DNA of 64,000 nucleotides, taken from Crossaster papposus (lineage: Eukaryota > Echinodermata > Asteroidea > Velatida > Solasteridae). The stretch's first letter is position 1. Every line of letters starts with the position of its first letter. Below are positions 57,201 through 64,000 of the stretch, in pieces. Both the position numbers and the translations under genes were made by a program. Under the pieces are notes generated by a model. The model was given only the letters and a program-made list of their open reading frames with translations, did no database searches and was not told where the DNA came from. The DNA lies in the NCBI GenBank assembly GCA_037893245.1, contig JBAIAA010001121.1, positions 124,001-188,000 of the forward strand, given 5' to 3'.

Positions 57201-58041
57201 ATATGTACGTAGTCCATCCGTATGTATGGGCCATATTGATTGAAGTTTTGAAAATATGGTCTTATAATATGCAAAGGTGAAGTCTAATTACAATCCAACT
57301 TGGGTCGTGGATGCAATAGTGTAACCTTCATAAGACGGTTGTGTAAAGGTCATTTGAGGTCAAGTTAATATCTGTTTAAGTTGGTCAAATCTTTTGAAAT
57401 TATGCCAATGATTTTCAACAAAGTGAACTGATCACTTTCAATTCACGTGGGACAACTCTTTGTCAATTTGATTTACCAAGTGGAATTAAACAATTATAAA
57501 ACATCAATAAACCAGTCTATTTTCAATTTTTTCCCTCTTTCAGACCAACAGACAGATACGACTTCGTGAATTGCTTCTTGAACATTCCCAGGAGGCTCAG
57601 CTCATTGTCATGTAAGTACACAAAGCCACGTACCAGAGTTGTATTAACACGACACGAGTACCGATGGGTAAATGACTCGACTCGACTTAAATGAAGGCTA
57701 ATAAGACTTTAGTGTTTACTTAAATATTTGTGACTCTAGCTATTCGATCATAAGCCCCGCCTAGTGCTTGTGACCCAGTCTGACCATAGACTGAGCTGCT
57801 CTGGTCACCTGATCACCATTGGTGATCTGAATGGTCAATGCGTAGTATTTGAATGACAGACAGAGAGGGTCCATCTTTTAACCTTTTTTCTCTGATATCT
57901 TGCAGGAGTCTACCTATTCCCAGGAAGCGTACTTGTTCAGCTTACATGTACATGTGCTGGATGGAGACATTATCCAAGGATATGCCTCCTATACTCCTGC
58001 TCAGGGGCAATCAGACATCTGTTCTTACGCATTATTCATAA
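41736..58041 (+). CDS. SLC12A1/2-like (NKCC): NKCC-type Na-K-2Cl cotransporter (SLC12 family), complete, 22 exons
   Basis: Exons: 41736-42209, 42570-42689, 44283-44358, 44922-45017, 45320-45459, 45621-45731, 46526-46637, 47049-47176, 47763-47966, 48289-48396, 48525-48648, 49367-49468, 50475-50630, 51327-51426, 52611-52722, 53084-53218, 53371-53477, 53768-53874, 55902-56159, 56489-56808, 57544-57611, 57906-58041 (TAA). Phases agree at every junction; the sum is 3294 nt, 1097 residues, close to vertebrate NKCC2 length. Twelve membrane segments begin at [27 protein letters not shown] and [16 protein letters not shown]-type strings are family signatures. The SLC12 C-terminal domain runs from [12 protein letters not shown] to [12 protein letters not shown]. 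The family moves Na, K and 2 Cl together across the plasma membrane. Tyr289 ([12 protein letters not shown]) corresponds to the K-coordinating Tyr of NKCC1, which is His in NCC, so this is NKCC type (inference). Confidence 0.96.
42570..50630 (+). CDS. SLC12A1/2-like (NKCC): NKCC exons 2-13: transmembrane core
   Basis: Covers TM1 ([20 protein letters not shown]) to TM12 ([20 protein letters not shown]). The extracellular loop between TM7 and TM8 (exon 9) carries Asn-glycosylation sequon NFT and four cysteines (SCMT, SACEE, DCKY region), the usual disulfide-bearing NKCC loop, shorter than in NKCC1. Introns of this block hold a TGACTC minisatellite (intron 6), a GTTTTT microsatellite directly after the exon 8 donor, a diverged family A MITE (intron 8), and a LINE tail and a foldback (intron 12). 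Confidence 0.94.
42945..43008. repeat. About 60-bp element with ACCCTAACTCCCTA / TTGTTAGGGTTAA ends
   Basis: Aligns with 13014-13083 from end to end. In NKCC intron 2. Confidence 0.5.
43407..43529. mobile_element. Foldback MITE, AGGCCGTGTCCGAA / TTCGGATGCGGCCT termini
   Basis: Inverted termini and a shared interior with 12611-12728 (GCTATTGTC/GACAATAGC, CAGCCTGCTCAC, GGGCGAACACC). In NKCC intron 2. Confidence 0.7.
43630..43749. mobile_element. 120-bp near-perfect hairpin element
   Basis: TACACTAGAGCACGTCTATT plus CCCCCGAGGGACTGTGAGTGACC at the left pair with the right arm (GGTTACTCACAGGCCCGAGGGG, GATAGACGTGCTCTAGTGAC). The loop is only a few bases around TGTATAAATA. In NKCC intron 2. Confidence 0.85.
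43955..44100. repeat. (CAGA)n / CAGC-CCGC degenerate tandem tract
   Basis: Units CAGACAGA, CCAGCCCGCCCG and CCAACCGACAGA repeat over about 145 bp in NKCC intron 2. The Cys/Leu/Ser-rich minus-strand frames here reflect the repeat. Confidence 0.8.
45733..46135. repeat. TGACTCGCTTA minisatellite in NKCC intron 6
   Basis: About 35 tandem units of 10-12 bp. Variants include ATGACTCGCTT, ATGACTTGCATC and GACTCGTGT; the most homogeneous block is 45887-46083. It starts at the exon 6 donor, where GTGAGTCA itself contains the AP-1 heptamer TGAGTCA (45733-45739). Two perfect TGACTCA heptamers sit back to back at 46006-46012 and 46013-46019. Confidence 0.9.
46377..46434. repeat. 13-bp tandem repeat (GTTCCCCAACAA)n
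   Basis: Four to five copies of AAGTTCCCCAAC / TGTTTCCCAAC, in NKCC intron 6, about 90 bp before exon 7. Confidence 0.8.
47450..47692. mobile_element. Family A MITE, diverged copy in NKCC intron 8
   Basis: GCGTATACACGTAAAGTTTGC, AAATGACGGATAAACCCATCACGAGCG, GAAATATCAGGGTATGTC and CCTTGCGCGAACTGGTTTAA match the family; the left terminus has decayed. Confidence 0.7.
48912..49020. mobile_element. Foldback MITE, GGGCCGTTTTCCAAA / TTTGGAAAATGGCCT termini
   Basis: Inverted ends with internal CAGCTTCGTCT and GTTTGGCAATGGTGAT blocks. Homologous, in inverse orientation, to 62518-62616. In NKCC intron 11. Confidence 0.75.
49830..50155 (+). mobile_element. 3' end of a CR1/L2-like non-LTR retrotransposon (truncated)
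   Basis: The + strand encodes the last about 65 residues of a LINE reverse-transcriptase [23 protein letters not shown], then [18 protein letters not shown] and a stop at 50030-50032. This is the standard C-terminal signature of CR1/L2-type elements. It is followed by a short 3' UTR ending in GCGCTATATAAAAATGG, as L2-like tails do. 5'-truncated, in NKCC intron 12, same strand as the gene. Confidence 0.8.
50162..50438. mobile_element. Foldback MITE, CCAAATAGGCACTTTGGGAGAC / GTCTCCCCAAGTGCCCATTTGG
   Basis: The outer 22-bp ends are inverted. An inner pair (CACTTAGGGAGACA...TGTCTCCCTAAGTG) makes a second hairpin. It follows the LINE tail directly, in NKCC intron 12. Confidence 0.8.
51097..51140. 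repeat. Short interstitial telomere-like motif (CCCTAA)
   Basis: ACCCTAACCC, TTAACCCTAACCCTAATCC: a few TTAGGG-type units in NKCC intron 13. Too short for a former telomere. Confidence 0.6.
51327..58041 (+). CDS. SLC12A1/2-like (NKCC): NKCC exons 14-22: cytoplasmic C-terminal domain
   Basis: Begins at [11 protein letters not shown] and [14 protein letters not shown], the conserved C-terminal domain start. [34 protein letters not shown] and [16 protein letters not shown] are further family blocks. Exon 19 carries an acidic/Pro-rich insertion ([19 protein letters not shown]). The end [14 protein letters not shown] closely matches the vertebrate RGN..VLTFYS terminus, so the protein is complete. 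Two splice junctions here are odd: the exon 14 donor is followed by 19 tandem copies of itself, and the exon 20 acceptor uses a 22-C tract. Confidence 0.94.
51427..52490. repeat. 56-bp minisatellite, 19 copies, each carrying the NKCC exon 14 donor
   Basis: The period is exactly 56 bp and 19 units span 1064 bp. Each unit begins GTGAGACAATAGC or GTGAGGCAATAGC, then CATTCCACGTACGTCCCCAT, and ends ACTCAACGTTTAG. The end copies exon 14's last bases (AACGTTCAG), so every boundary reads (C/T)AG/GTGAG(A/G), a consensus 5' splice site. Unit variants fall in the order A C B B B C B B A A B A A B A B A A' A (A: GAGACAATAGCCGCGCTTTC; B: GAGGCAATAGCTGCGCTGTC; C: mixed), which suggests block duplications. 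The right end abuts a family A remnant. Confidence 0.95.
52490..52558. mobile_element. Family A MITE, right-end remnant abutting the minisatellite
   Basis: CATCTTCCGTTTTGAATCTGGGG-AAACTTTGCG, TATATACGTCCTCCGG and CGCGAACCGGTTAA are the last about 70 bp of family A; the rest is missing at the minisatellite junction. Confidence 0.8.
53525..53593. repeat. Dispersed repeat (GGTTCCCAGACC family), copy 3
   Basis: The best-preserved of three copies (others at 261-335 and 6868-6952). It lies in NKCC intron 17, about 50 bp after the donor. Confidence 0.65.
54958..55103. mobile_element. Hairpin element (arms about 46 bp) in NKCC intron 18
   Basis: AACAATTGTTTACCGCTGTGATG and CATCACAGCAGCCAACAATTGTT pair, as do GGATATGACGTTTTGAACACCC and GGGTGTTAAAAGGTCATATCC. 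The loop is about 50 bp. Confidence 0.8.
55265..55504. mobile_element. Family A (TTAA foldback) MITE in NKCC intron 18
   Basis: The left end TTTGACCAGTTCGTGCCAGG is slightly decayed; the right end CCGGCGCGAACTGGTTAA is intact. Same orientation as the copy at 3246-3489. Confidence 0.85.
55729..55806 (+). repeat. tRNA-derived SINE head (pseudo-tRNA)
   Basis: GGGTAGCTCAGTTGATTAAGC matches the A box and GATGGTTCGAGCATT the B box, with CTGTAAT in the anticodon-loop position (GTA, Tyr-like). The 3' acceptor strand and T-arm are imperfect and no clean 7-bp acceptor stem closes, so it is a SINE relic rather than a working tRNA gene. In NKCC intron 18, about 100 bp before exon 19. Confidence 0.6.
56464..56488 (+). 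promoter_or_regulatory. Exon 20 acceptor with a 22-C homopolymer polypyrimidine tract
   Basis: 22 consecutive C (56464-56485) are followed immediately by AAG and the exon. U2AF65 prefers U-rich tracts, so an all-C tract is atypical. Confidence 0.85.
56935..57175. mobile_element. Foldback MITE, GGGCCTTTTCGAAACCGTTG / CAACGGTTTCGAAAAGCCCC
   Basis: Twenty-base inverted termini extending about 45 bp (CTTCGTCTTCGTCTTTGGC against GCCAAAGACGAAG). TAT on each side may be a 3-bp target duplication. Homologous to 12405-12593. In NKCC intron 20. Confidence 0.85.
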
Positions 58042-59106
58042 AGCAATGGCTGCAATTTGCATACACAATGCATTATTCATGATGTTGATTTCATTATTAA
58101 TGAAGGGATGGGTTGACAGACATAACTTTGCACATAAAGACATTAATGCATAATTCAATGAATTTGCATAATTTATGCATTAGGATATGGGATGATGTTC
58201 TTATACATTCAATAACCACAATGGCTGAAAAATTATAAGTGATTATCTGGAGTTGAAACTTAATCATTGCACTCAGAAATCTTAATTTTAACTTATATTT
58301 TATAGTTAGACATTCCAGATTTTCATGAAAATACATAATTCATGAGCTCATGTAGTTTATGTCATTTGTCAAAATATTTGTCAAATTGCACAAGTTAAGG
58401 TTTTGTCTTTTATAGGTGTAATTTATGCACAGTTTATTTTTGGCATATTTGGAGGTATTTATTTTAAGCATTTTAGAAGTACAACTAATAAGATAGCTAT
58501 TTTGAACTGTTCTATGTAAATGATTTTGTCAAAAATGACATTAGATATTTGGTTTTAAAATTGTACGAAGAAACGGTGAAACTCATTTTGAATTTGGAGA
58601 TCTTTAAGTTGACTTTGCTCATCTCCCCAATTATTGGGGCCTTGGGAATGGCTCATTTCTGCAGGATGCATGACATAATTATCCTCCAGCCCTCATTGGA
58701 TAACATTTAATTGAACGATGACGCAGGTTGACCCTTCTGTGAGCACTGAATGTATGCGTATTGATTCAGGCAGCAGGGTACCCACAAGGCTTAGTACACC
58801 AGTGCTTCCTTCACAAATGTGTGTGAAGCAGAATAGCCCTTCCCAGTGCCCTGTTAGTGAGAGGAAGGGTGGGATGAGGGTCCGAGAGGGGGGTGATGGG
58901 GAAATGTGCTTATGTGACGGCACTAATAATGGGGACTTTGTTTTTATATTATTATTTGGGTTTTTGTGTATACAAGAAAACTTATGATATGAACTTATTT
59001 TTGCTTTTATATTAAAAAAGGTTGAATGTAAACTGTTCTGCAAATGCAAAGGCATATTTGTACACGAATGTAATGTTAATATTGGGATATATCGGAGAGG
59101 AGGGTG

Positions 59107-59169
59107 GGGGGGGTGGTGGTGGTGGTGGTGGTGGTGGTGGTGGTGGTGGTGGTGGTGGTGGTGGTGGTG
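59107..59169. repeat. (GGT)n microsatellite
   Basis: About 18 GGT units after a G7 run; another 20+ G run lies at 59240-59262. Poly-Gly and poly-Thr frames here are artefacts. Confidence 0.95.
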
Positions 59170-60910
59170 TGGGGAGTGGCAGGCCCGTCACATATTTTGA
59201 TGTTTGATTGTTGGTAATACAGCCAACAACAAAAACAATTGGGGGGGGGGGGGGGGGGGGGGGAGGGCGGCGGCATAGTTCCGACCCCTAAAACCCCCTC
59301 TTGATTATTTATTTTATGAGTATATTATTTTAATATTAACGTTATAAAATCATGATGTAATGCAAATTATTTAATTACATGTAAGACACTTTTTTTGAAG
59401 TTTGCGATATTTTTTTAATTATAATATTTAAGGAAAATGTAGGAAAAGTTCATAGATTTCTTTCTTTTTGGGTAGGGGGGGGGTTGACTTGTCCTATAAA
59501 TTGTTGTGATAATTTCGAGTTGCCACTGTAAATGTGCAACTACTTGAGTTTAAAGAAGCACAAACGACCAACAAACATGAATTAAGCACTTCAGTATTGG
59601 AGGAGTGTGCATGTTTCTTTGTAATTTCATACGTTAATTATAATATTAAGTTGACTTTTGTGTACATATATATATTATTAAAACGTTTCAATAGTTAATG
59701 TTTGACAAGACCGCAAAAGCAATAACTTTTTCAACATCGCGTGATAATTCAACACAAATGAAATTAAACACAAACACACTGCCATTTTCCTATACAAATT
59801 AATTGAAACAAAATTCTCAGCAGACTTGAAATATCACCTCTTTTGTTACCCCAAAGAAAACAAGAAATCACATTATTAAGTGTTGATTATTATACCTCAT
59901 CTTGCGCATTTATTCATTTTATAATTGGATAATCAATGAGGTGATCTAGTTTTTTTATTTTTCTATGGTCGCATATTTCAAAATTCTAAGAGAGATTATT
60001 GTGCCCCAATGTTGAATATATTGACATTTATTTGCTTATTCAATAAAGTATGGTCAGAACAAGGAGAGGTTGTATTTCATTTACAATCATTAATCAAAAT
60101 TAAGGTCAATAAAATAATTCCACTTAAAATCCCGTAAAGCGATCCATAAAAGCTTTAACTGAAGATTCTAATCAGTTGAGAAACCCTTCTCACTAAATTG
60201 GAATTTGTTCTTTGCATTACAAACTGTAATTAATTTAGATTTCTTTTCTTTACTGTCTATTTAAACAGCTCACAATTTCACTGATGCGTGAGTATGATGA
60301 GTGAGTTTGCAATAAAGAAATGCTGGTTAAGAACAATATAATGGTTTTGAATTTTTAAATCATTTCGTGGGCTTTAAACTCTACGGCCAACTCGATTTCC
60401 CCCTATTTTGTGGGCAACTTTCCGGTTTAGAAAATAAAACAAAAATATGTCTTGTTTTCCACTAACTAATGGGACATATAAACACATTTTTTGTTCCATA
60501 CATAAACTGAAGTTGAGCAAAGGGACTCATAAAAATGGCGGTAAATGTTTTTCATTGTCAATCTGGTATTTTGCAAATCTTTGTTTCGTTTGAGATTCGG
60601 ACAATTCACAGTGTCGGCGACACAAGTATGTATTCTCAACGACATGTGATATGTGATTGACAGCGCGCAGTGGCCAATCACAAACCGGGCCAAGTTCCTC
60701 AGTCACTGCTCAGGAAATCGATGGCAAGTTTTTAAGTCAGGAGTAGAAAAGACGAAGGTAATCTAGATACACCCGTGCATATACACCCCTACAGGCCTAG
60801 TTGATTTGTGAGAGTAAAGTTTTCTTATGTGTGCCTATAGCACCTCCCAGAAATGTCCCCCGGATTTTACGCGACATGTATATTCAATTTTGATGCGGCG
60901 CAAAATAATG

Positions 60911-61280
60911 GGACCCTCCTCTTTTGTGTTGGTCATTGTGTTCATGGAATCTCAGGTTAGGTTACAATAGTGTTGAGTGTGTATAAGGTTTAGGAATAAG
61001 AGGGGGGTACCCCTCTGCCACATATCGTGCTGGGTATAGGGGGGGGGGGGGGGTGTTAGATAACAATAGTCTGGTGCCGCGTGTATAAGGGCGGTGTTTC
61101 CCTTGGGCCCCATTTTGTTTATACTCAGCACGATATGTGGCAGAGGGGTACCCCCCTCTTATCTCTATACCTTATACACACTAAACACTATTGTAACCTA
61201 ACACATCCCCCCTTAAAACCTAAAAAGAATTCCTGAGATTCCGGGAACACAATGGTCGACACAAAAGAGGGGAGGGGGGT
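60911..61280. mobile_element. Long inverted-repeat element (arms 83 bp, outer ends also paired)
   Basis: The arm at 60955-61037 (AGGTTAGGTTACAATAGTG, TACCCCTCTGCCACATATCG) pairs with 61121-61204 (CGATATGTGGCAGAGGGGTA, CACTATTGTAACCTAACA). Farther out, CCTCCTCTTTTGTGT pairs with ACACAAAAGAGGGGAGG. A 14-G run sits in the loop. A third copy of the CTCTGCCACATATCGTGCT end follows at 61281-61301. Related to 8088-8290 and 38925-39105. Confidence 0.8.
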
Positions 61281-62517
61281 TTCTCTGCCACATATCGTGC
61301 TTCATATGATTGTTTTGAGCAGGGTATTATTTTGTTTAAAAGAACTGTGCAGACGAGTCCAGATTTTCCATTACGAAGTGGGGATCCATTGCTAATGGGA
61401 GTTTTCTAGCGACATTTGGGGGTAAGTAGACAGTATTTTGAGGCAATTTGCGACGGTTGGGGATTATAGTAAGGGGTTCTGGTCTTCACTGACGCAATTT
61501 ATAAACTCGGTTACTCGGCGTTGTCCACTGGGGTGGGATTCGAACCCACGACCTCCTACTTTCTACATGTCTTTACATCACCCCTACGAATATTTCATCT
61601 TGTCAAACATTTTGGTTGAGGTGCCTAATACAATTCATAACGGGGGCGGATCAAGGAAATCTTGATTGGGGGGTGTCGGGACCGTGAGATTTGTGTATGT
61701 CCGATTGTTTTGAGAAGCGCACACCATGCAGAAAATATCCCCTTTAAACAAATATTTTCTGGATCCTGTTCTTAGGGTGTAAAATGTCAAATAATTCTTA
61801 TTCGGTATATTTCGATATCCATACCTTTAATAACTTTAATAGTTGGCGAAATACTTGGTGAGAAATGTTCCTTTTTGCATTCAGTAAAATTGCACAAGTA
61901 CTGACCGTCAGCGAATTCGCGTTGGTTCTTATTTCGTAAAAATGTAATGTAACAACCAATCGGGATAAATATTTGTCAACGAAACTTTTAGCTTAATCGC
62001 ACTTAATGTTTCCATTTGTCTACCCTATATAGCTAACGGGTTAGTCAAAATTGACAACATTCGAGTTCGGTTGCTATCATGCCGCCCAAGTTTTACTGGT
62101 AAGTCTTTACACCAACGAACAAACGGCTGTTCCAATTTTACTTTTTGGGGGGCCGGGAAAACGATCAACATTATATAAAGCATTTTTAGTTATCCCAGAA
62201 ATAACTCGATTACGCTTACGTCGATCTCAAACACTCACTGGAATTACCTCATCCGGCAAGAAATGTAAGTGCTTTTCGACGACTAGTTTTATTGGCATTT
62301 TCTTTTTTATTAATAAATAGAGTGCTATAGACGAAATTGTGTATAATAAGACAAATATTGTGCATCATGGTTTTACTTTTTTTCTCGAAGTGTAATGTCC
62401 ACGTAGCTCCAACTTCACCAGATTTGGTTTTAAACGCTCTTCTTTGGTTATTGACTGGTGTTATTAGAAACGAAAGAAATGCATGGAAAGCAATGGTCCC
62501 ACCTTGTATAGTTCCAG

Positions 62518-62616
62518 GGCCGTTTTCCAAATCATCCATCTTCGGCTTTATCACCATTGCCAAACTGCATGAACGAAGACAAATAGAAGACGAAGCTGAG
62601 TTTGGAAAACGGCCCA
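62518..62616. mobile_element. Foldback MITE, GGGCCGTTTTCCAAA / TTTGGAAAACGGCCC termini
   Basis: Fifteen-base perfect inverted ends; the interior (CATCTTCGGCTTTATCACCA, GACGAAGCTGAG) is shared with 48912-49020. 250 bp upstream of the lectin start. Confidence 0.82.
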
Positions 62617-62867
62617 GGTTAAGTAACTGGCTCTTGTTGCAAGACAAGTACCCCTTCAATGTTTACGAAGGGAGAGTTGAGTGAAGCCACTGGTAGGATT
62701 GACATTCGAATTCAAACACATTGCTCAAAAGAAACTAGATAGCAAAGTTTCTAACATAAGTGCAACTGCCAAAAGGGTATTTCAAAATTACAGGCTAGGT
62801 CGAAGAAAACTATTATTACACGCGTGGATAAAAATGGTTTGTTTATCACGTTTCGTACTTTAGCTTG

Positions 62868-63689
62868 ATGTGGGTCCTGTACGTGACCTCGACGTACGCA
62901 ATGGGTCAATCGGACGCATTAGACATCTGCGCCATCGAAGCCACACCATGGAGCCGCTTTGAGGGAACCCTCGTGCACGTGTCAGTGGGGCAAGCGGGAA
63001 AGTGGGGCGTGGACGCCAACAGACTCGTCTTCTACGGAGACCCGGCTTACGGGGATCCTGACTCCTGCGAACCGTGGGAACTGATCTTAGGCAGTCTCAA
63101 GCAGCTGGACGTAGGTAACGACGTCGTCTGGGGGGTCGCTGGTAATGACAACATTTACTATCGCCATGAGATCACCCCAAGCAACCCAAAGGGTACCCAG
63201 TGGGTTCAAGTGTCAGGCCGTCTGAAACACGTCAGCGTCAGTCAGAGGGGCCATGTGTGGGGCGTGAACGCCGACGACAACATTTACCACAGAGTCGGGG
63301 CGAGTAATTGCAACAGGGCCGGGGACAGTTGGCGGCAGATTTCGGGCGGACTGAAGCAGATCTCGGTGGGTAAATCGGGCGTGTGGGGTGTGAACTCGGG
63401 CGACAATATCTACTACAGGGACGGCACACACGGCGATCCCAAGTCGGATCCAGACGGTAGCGGTTGGACCCAAGTTCCTGGAGGTCTCAAGTACATCAGC
63501 TCTGCCGATATGGTGTTCGGGGTGAACTCTAACTACGCTATCTACTACCGGGCCGGTGTGTCGGCTGCCGCCCCGACCGGCAGCGACTGGCGGAACATTC
63601 CCGGGGGCCTCAAGCAGATTGAGACCCTTTCGTGCGCCGTTTGGGGTGTCAACTCCAACAACGAAATTTACAAAAAGGACCTTGACTAA
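62868..63689 (+). CDS. Tectonin-repeat lectin (fish-egg-lectin / tachylectin-like)
   Basis: 273 residues from ATG 62868, an uninterrupted exon ending in TAA. Five tectonin repeats of about 40-45 residues, at roughly 70-100, 112-142, 155-185, 200-229 and 241-269, follow a partial one at 28-58. Each has the pattern W-x-x-(I/V)-x-G-x-L-K-x-(I/V)-S-V...VWGV(N/A)xxDNIYYR. This five-bladed beta-propeller family includes fish egg lectins, which bind LPS and sugars and are secreted. The N-terminal MWVLYVTSTYAMGQS is hydrophobic but short for a signal peptide. TACTTTAG/C just upstream could be an acceptor, so a leader exon may be missing. Four cysteines (about 21, 67, 148, 256) could form disulfides. 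G+C-richer than all neighbours. Confidence 0.9.
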   Translation: MWVLYVTSTYAMGQSDALDICAIEATPWSRFEGTLVHVSVGQAGKWGVDANRLVFYGDPAYGDPDSCEPWELILGSLKQLDVGNDVVWGVAGNDNIYYRHEITPSNPKGTQWVQVSGRLKHVSVSQRGHVWGVNADDNIYHRVGASNCNRAGDSWRQISGGLKQISVGKSGVWGVNSGDNIYYRDGTHGDPKSDPDGSGWTQVPGGLKYISSADMVFGVNSNYAIYYRAGVSAAAPTGSDWRNIPGGLKQIETLSCAVWGVNSNNEIYKKDLD

Positions 63690-63707
63690 AATGAGCCAGA
63701 CATTAAT

Positions 63708-63713
63708 AATAAA
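63708..63713 (+). promoter_or_regulatory. Candidate lectin polyadenylation signal (proximal)
   Basis: AATAAA only 19 nt after the stop codon. A second AATAAA at 63966-63971 is a more usual distance. Confidence 0.35.
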
Positions 63714-63965
63714 AAATGTTGTTGATGGAAATTTCGTAAAACAAGTTTAAAATGTAACGCAATTCGTGCAGCGAGGTATCGGCCTTCGAAGCGTATTTGT
63801 TGCGGTCGGACCGGGATAGTTTTATACATAAACCTTAATTTTTGTATTGTTTTGCCTAAAACACGTTTTAACTCGATTTATTTTGCCATTGAAAACAAAT
63901 TCATATTAGGTCTACTGTTATGCCTCTTGCTAATGACCACTAGTTGAGAAGCGCGCCCTCTTCTG

Positions 63966-63971
63966 AATAAA
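63966..63971 (+). promoter_or_regulatory. Candidate lectin polyadenylation signal (distal)
   Basis: AATAAA 277 nt after the stop, followed within 30 nt by a GT/T-rich stretch (GGTAGGATTTTGTCG), as expected for a cleavage site. Confidence 0.45.
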
Positions 63972-64000
63972 ACCTTTGGTAGGATTTTGTCGCGTTTTGG

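Larger units (their letters stand above)
58042..62867. other. Spacer between NKCC and the lectin gene
   Basis: The NKCC 3' UTR must lie at the left; the first AATAAA seen is near 60042. Contents are a (GGT)n microsatellite, G runs, A/T-rich DNA, a long inverted repeat (60911-61280), a B-box-like SINE piece (minus strand, about 61525-61560) and a foldback (62518-62616). Open frames up to 136 codons occur, but none has a recognisable product or clear splice context. Confidence 0.65.

Noticed and set aside
62051-62684. Frames of 89-136 codons upstream of the lectin as extra genes or exons
   Set aside because: No recognisable family; part of the region is a foldback element, and no in-frame splice to the lectin could be built.
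63213-63473. Minus-strand frames of 63-86 codons opposite the lectin
   Set aside because: Shadows of the G+C-rich tectonin coding exon; no independent support.

Overview
This is a eukaryotic, metazoan window: about 60% A+T, with short phase-consistent exons, GT-AG introns and very dense foldback-type repeats. The genes are an NKCC-type SLC12 cotransporter, an ARID3/dead-ringer factor, a TRPM channel and a tectonin-repeat lectin. Together with the repeat landscape (TTAA-ended MITEs, tRNA-like SINE pieces, a CR1/L2-like LINE tail, TTAGGG-type motifs) they suggest a marine deuterostome, most likely an echinoderm. The species cannot be named from sequence alone. Layout: (1) 38-6822 (+): the last ten exons of a TRPM-type cation channel, whose 5' part lies outside the window. 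(2) 6823-11279: a gene-free tail-to-tail spacer. (3) 33498-11280 (-): a complete seven-exon ARID3 (dead ringer/Bright) gene of 579 residues; one intron is 11 kb and full of repeats. (4) 35816-36786 (+): a small two-exon gene for an unrecognised coiled-coil protein, head-to-head with ARID3. (5) 36787-41735: a repeat-rich spacer. (6) 41736-58041 (+): a complete 22-exon NKCC-type Na-K-Cl cotransporter of 1097 residues. (7) 58042-62867: a spacer with G-rich microsatellites and a long inverted repeat. (8) 62868-63689 (+): a single-exon, five-repeat tectonin (fish-egg-lectin-like) protein. All exon junctions were worked out by hand; in the three multi-exon family genes every junction keeps frame and matches family alignments recalled from general knowledge. 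The genes do not form a pathway; they are independent neighbours: an ion channel, a developmental transcription factor, a salt transporter and an innate-type lectin. The most unusual item is in NKCC intron 14. A 56-bp unit is repeated 19 times, and it appears to have grown out of the exon 14/intron 14 boundary itself, so the intron begins with a ladder of near-perfect copies of its own 5' splice site. Also notable are a foldback family with TTAA-flanked 18-bp inverted termini (about ten copies in 64 kb), a 22-C homopolymer serving as the polypyrimidine tract of NKCC exon 20, and several hairpin elements.
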